From Aneurinibacillus tyrosinisolvens (GTDB taxonomy: Bacteria; Bacillota; Bacilli; Aneurinibacillales; Aneurinibacillaceae), in assembly GCF_001015055.1 (NCBI RefSeq), contig NZ_BBWZ01000009.1, positions 62,001-126,000 on the forward strand: a DNA stretch of 64,000 nucleotides, read 5' to 3'. A model generated the notes under the pieces. It had not been told where the DNA came from, made no database searches, and saw only the letters and a list, made by a program, of their open reading frames with translations. A program made the position numbers and the translations under genes. Within the stretch, counting starts at the first letter, position 1. The number at the start of each line of letters is the position of its first letter. Below, in pieces: positions 61,435 to 64,000 of the stretch.

Positions 61435-63777
61435 TTACACTACTTGATTTGTCGCGTCCCCAAGAAAACGTAAGGGGATAGAAAGCGAAACTTCCAATCC
61501 CTGATCTGGAGAAGAATGAAAGGAAATATCCCCCTCAAGGCTGCGAACCCTTTCTTTAATTCCTGATAGGCCGATATGCTGGAAAGAAGAGCGTATATTT
61601 TCTACATCCATGCCAACCCCATTGTCCTGGTAGTTTAAGTAAATTGCGTCTGCCCAGCTGGAAAGGATGATATTAATCTCGGTCGCTTTTGAATGTTTGG
61701 CTGCGTTTGTTAATAACTCCTGGACAATCCGATAAATGACGAGCGTATATTCATCATTAAGCACCTGATTGAATTTAGAAGAATGAAAATTGATGATATA
61801 GTCATTGCGCAACTGGGCGCTTGCAAATAGATTCTCAAGCGCTTCTGCTACCCCCATCTCTTTTATGAACGGCGGGCGCAGTTCGTTGCATGTTTCGCGA
61901 ATTTCATGGATAACATCAAGCAGGCCTTCTTTAATTTCTACAATTTCACCTTTTAGTCCTTCAGGGATTCTGCGATTTTCAAGCAATACTTCAAGCTTGC
62001 GGTACCATATAACTTGTTCCTGCAAAGCAGAATCGTGAAGGTCAGCGGCCAGCCGGCGCCTTTCCTTCTCCTGCAAAGAGAAGAGAAGGCGAAGAATCCA
62101 GGGGGGAATCCGGCTTTGCCGGCTCATTCCTTCAATCTCTTCCATAAGCCCCTCCATAAGGTGGAGGTTTTCGTACACGATACCTACATAGTTGGAGATG
62201 GTAATTAGCCATTCCTTTTCCTCATGGTTCAGAGACGTATGGTTTAGCTTTTCTCCAATCCATAATCCATACAGGTCATCAGTGCTCTGGCCTATGATGA
62301 AGCACATTCCGGTCTCAAACTGTACATAGTCCCCAATTGTAGGAATCCCCGCATAATTTTTAAAGTGTTCGCTAATAGCTTCAACGGGAATTAGTCCGTC
62401 TCCCTTGCGAACTTCAACGGAAGACTCCTGTTTTTTAATTTTAAAAAGAGAGACCGCTTTAATAGATAGCATGCGGTTGATTTCGTCAAGCAGCCTTTCT
62501 TCCAGTACCGAAACCTTAACGATATGCGATACATCCTGGGAAAACTTAATTAAGCTTGCCTGGTAGTTATATTTCTGTGTATAAAGCCTGGAACGGAGAA
62601 GGTAATCCAATTCTTCCTTCACGTACAGAAAGGCAATAAACAGCACATAAACAAACATAGAAAGCTGAACCCATCTAGCTGGAGCAAACCCGATCCGATC
62701 CGTATAAAGCAGAAAGAGAACGCATAGAAGGGAAGGGAAGATAGCGAGTAAAGCGTAGTACCGGATGCGGCTCATCACAAAATCGATATCAAGAAAGCGG
62801 TTGGCCAGGATAAGGTACAGAAAGACAATAGGAATTAAAATTAAAAACAGGGCTGCCGTTTCCGCGGGAATTAAGGCAGTTCCCAGAATAATACGCGGAA
62901 GGGCGACAAATGCGACAAAAGGAAAAAATGCAAAAAATATACCTGTAACAAGAATTTTAAACACAGGCCGGTATGCCGTCTTCTGATAGCGGATATAGCT
63001 AGAGGCAAGAACATACAGGCAAAGCAGGGTGCTCATTGAAAAAAAGAGCAGTTCCGTAACTGTAGCAAGGTTAAACAAAAAGGGATTTCCAGTATTCAGA
63101 AGAACAATATCGGTCGCAAATAAAAGGCTGTATATAAAATAAAGCACGGGAACTAGTCTTCTGCTTGTGATAAAAATATCAAACTGTTTGAAGTAAGCTT
63201 CAATGAAATGTAAAAACAGGATCGGAATGAAAATAAGAGCCACTCCTATACTCAGGGAAATATTATTCATTCTCGCAGAGGCACCCGCGTTTAAATAAAT
63301 CGTGCCGATGATAAGCAAAAATGAAATGAGCACGAGGGTCGCTTTGTCCTCTTTCTTTTGCCGGTAAAGAAAGAGGCTCAGGCCAAGGCAAAGAATGAAA
63401 ATAAAACCGGGGAAAACCGTATGGTAGAACAGCTGCTCAGGCAGAGGGTGGTTAGGCACTGTGTACCTTTTACTCTGTCCATGCCTCTTTACTACGATGG
63501 TTTTCACCTGCTCTACTTTTCGAAAGCTTTTCACTGCGCGGTGTGTATCCGGATTCGTATCATCTATGGATAGAACGGTATCTCCTGGTTGGATTCCTAC
63601 CGCTTTCGCCCAGCTGACATCTTCCACATTTGTCACTATCCATTCGTTATTGTTTGCTTTTTCAACGGAAACACCGATGTACGGATAATGAAGCATGAAT
63701 AAAAGCAGATAAGTGCCCAGAGCCGCGAACAGTAAAATCAACAGTTTAAATACATGGTGTATCGTTCGTTCTTTCAT
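61435..63777 (-). CDS. ComP-like sensor histidine kinase with extracellular PDZ domain
   Basis: 780 residues from the ATG at 63777, which has AAAAGGAG upstream. TM1 (about 9-30), then a PDZ-like domain (35-110; VTNVEDVSWAKAVGIQPGDTVLSIDD), about seven more TM helices, a cytoplasmic GAF-like region, HisKA_3 (RRRLAADLHDSALQEQVIWY) and HATPase (HIGLSGIKERVRSLEG). Overall plan is that of ComP, the ComX pheromone receptor. No comQ/comX is seen in the 220 bases upstream. A terminator hairpin lies between the probable promoter and the start. Confidence 0.88.
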   Translation of the reverse strand: MKERTIHHVFKLLILLFAALGTYLLLFMLHYPYIGVSVEKANNNEWIVTNVEDVSWAKAVGIQPGDTVLSIDDTNPDTHRAVKSFRKVEQVKTIVVKRHGQSKRYTVPNHPLPEQLFYHTVFPGFIFILCLGLSLFLYRQKKEDKATLVLISFLLIIGTIYLNAGASARMNNISLSIGVALIFIPILFLHFIEAYFKQFDIFITSRRLVPVLYFIYSLLFATDIVLLNTGNPFLFNLATVTELLFFSMSTLLCLYVLASSYIRYQKTAYRPVFKILVTGIFFAFFPFVAFVALPRIILGTALIPAETAALFLILIPIVFLYLILANRFLDIDFVMSRIRYYALLAIFPSLLCVLFLLYTDRIGFAPARWVQLSMFVYVLFIAFLYVKEELDYLLRSRLYTQKYNYQASLIKFSQDVSHIVKVSVLEERLLDEINRMLSIKAVSLFKIKKQESSVEVRKGDGLIPVEAISEHFKNYAGIPTIGDYVQFETGMCFIIGQSTDDLYGLWIGEKLNHTSLNHEEKEWLITISNYVGIVYENLHLMEGLMEEIEGMSRQSRIPPWILRLLFSLQEKERRRLAADLHDSALQEQVIWYRKLEVLLENRRIPEGLKGEIVEIKEGLLDVIHEIRETCNELRPPFIKEMGVAEALENLFASAQLRNDYIINFHSSKFNQVLNDEYTLVIYRIVQELLTNAAKHSKATEINIILSSWADAIYLNYQDNGVGMDVENIRSSFQHIGLSGIKERVRSLEGDISFHSSPDQGLEVSLSIPLRFLGDATNQVV

Positions 63778-63796
63778 AAGCGTCTCCTTTTCTCGC

Positions 63797-63819
63797 AAAA
63801 AAAGCCAGGTTTCCCTGGC
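63797..63819 (-). terminator. Hairpin terminator in the leader of the ComP-like gene
   Basis: On the minus strand GCCAGG-GAAA-CCTGGC (63804-63819) followed by T7 (63797-63803). The ribosome site starts only a few bases further. It either ends an upstream transcript or attenuates this one. Confidence 0.75.
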
Positions 63820-63898
63820 GGTTCATCATGCTTACACCCAGTATTCCATTATGGTAATAGAAGAAAGGGTATATATGCTAGTTAACATATCTGTAAGG

Positions 63899-63909
63899 GT
63901 ATTATAGCA
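63899..63909 (-). promoter_or_regulatory. Extended -10 promoter upstream of the ComP-like gene
   Basis: On the minus strand ATGCTATAAT: a perfect TATAAT (63901-63906) with the TGN extension. No good -35 at normal distance. A transcript from here would pass through the terminator at 63797-63819. Confidence 0.5.
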
Positions 63910-64000
63910 TTTATTTCTTTATTTATTTCCGCAAATTTAATTACGGCTTCCCGCCATATTTTGCGGGATGTCCAGCGAGACAAAAAGCTTAGTTTTAACT

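Noticed and set aside
63945..63970. TCCCGC/GCGGGA hairpin as a terminator of an upstream gene
   Set aside because: No T-tract follows and the region is at the window edge, so nothing can be concluded.

Overview
The window looks like chromosomal DNA of a spore-forming, moderate-GC member of the Bacillales. Evidence: CodY, a Spo0E-like phosphatase, two orphan sporulation-type sensor kinases, a ComP/ComA-like pair, Gram-positive HPr (His15 and Ser46), a glycine riboswitch, UppP, PssA, and many small Bacillus-type proteins (DUF1128, DUF2653, DUF5325, DUF5665). Strong AGGAGG ribosome binding sites and GTG/TTG starts fit this. The genus cannot be fixed from the sequence alone. No rRNA, tRNA, CRISPR array, insertion sequence or prophage was seen.

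Layout. 0-7 kb: end of a glutamine ABC transporter operon; an AT-rich LysR/SDR pair that looks imported; NADP-glutamate dehydrogenase; a relic LysR tail; tartrate/D-malate dehydrogenase; a Cu/Zn superoxide dismutase. 7.2-12.2 kb: formate operon (molybdopterin formate dehydrogenase, DUF1641 partner, HMA-like protein, CxxC mini-protein, formate channel, winged-helix protein). 12.3-13.5 kb: stand-alone codY with a probable autoregulatory CodY box. 13.6-19.6 kb: phosphotransferase locus, with ptsI divergent from fruR-fruK-fruA-ptsH across a region of 10-bp-phased repeats and a cre-like site. 19.6-21.4 kb: small genes and a CtaM-like protein. 21.4-31 kb: cell-surface region with a 1210-residue DUF2062/GH18/NodB/GT2 fusion, a secreted deacetylase-like protein, an OmpR-type two-component system, a degenerate copy of its receiver, and two mirror-image cassettes (Gly/Ser-rich membrane protein plus DUF2653) around twin palindromes and an ECF-sigma-type promoter. 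31-38 kb: larA-glxK, two tandem FolC-like ligases, and purU behind a tandem glycine riboswitch. 38-46 kb: sporulation/stress small genes, AIM24-like and rhodanese genes, a TipA-type MerR regulator with an internal start, uppP, hydrolase/thioesterase genes, and a czcD-arsR metal-efflux unit. 46-57.5 kb: pseudouridine synthase, membrane proteins, a TetR unit with twin operators, PAS kinase, HrpB helicase, second kinase, glutathione peroxidase, pssA. 57.6-64 kb: csoR, a gluconate-dehydrogenase-like operon, and a ComA/ComP-like two-component system whose leader holds a terminator.

Shared themes: one-carbon/formate metabolism (formate dehydrogenase, formate channel, PurU, FolC-like ligases); carbon regulation (FruR, cre, CodY); envelope polysaccharide synthesis and sensing; metal and redox defence.

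Caution: seven single-base deletions, several of them in homopolymers or base doublets, break otherwise intact genes (lysR, sod, larA twice, czcD, tetR, a kinase). The pattern looks more like sequencing error than seven true pseudogenes. These genes are reported over their full reconstructed extent. Their 'pseudogene' type means 'frameshifted as given'.
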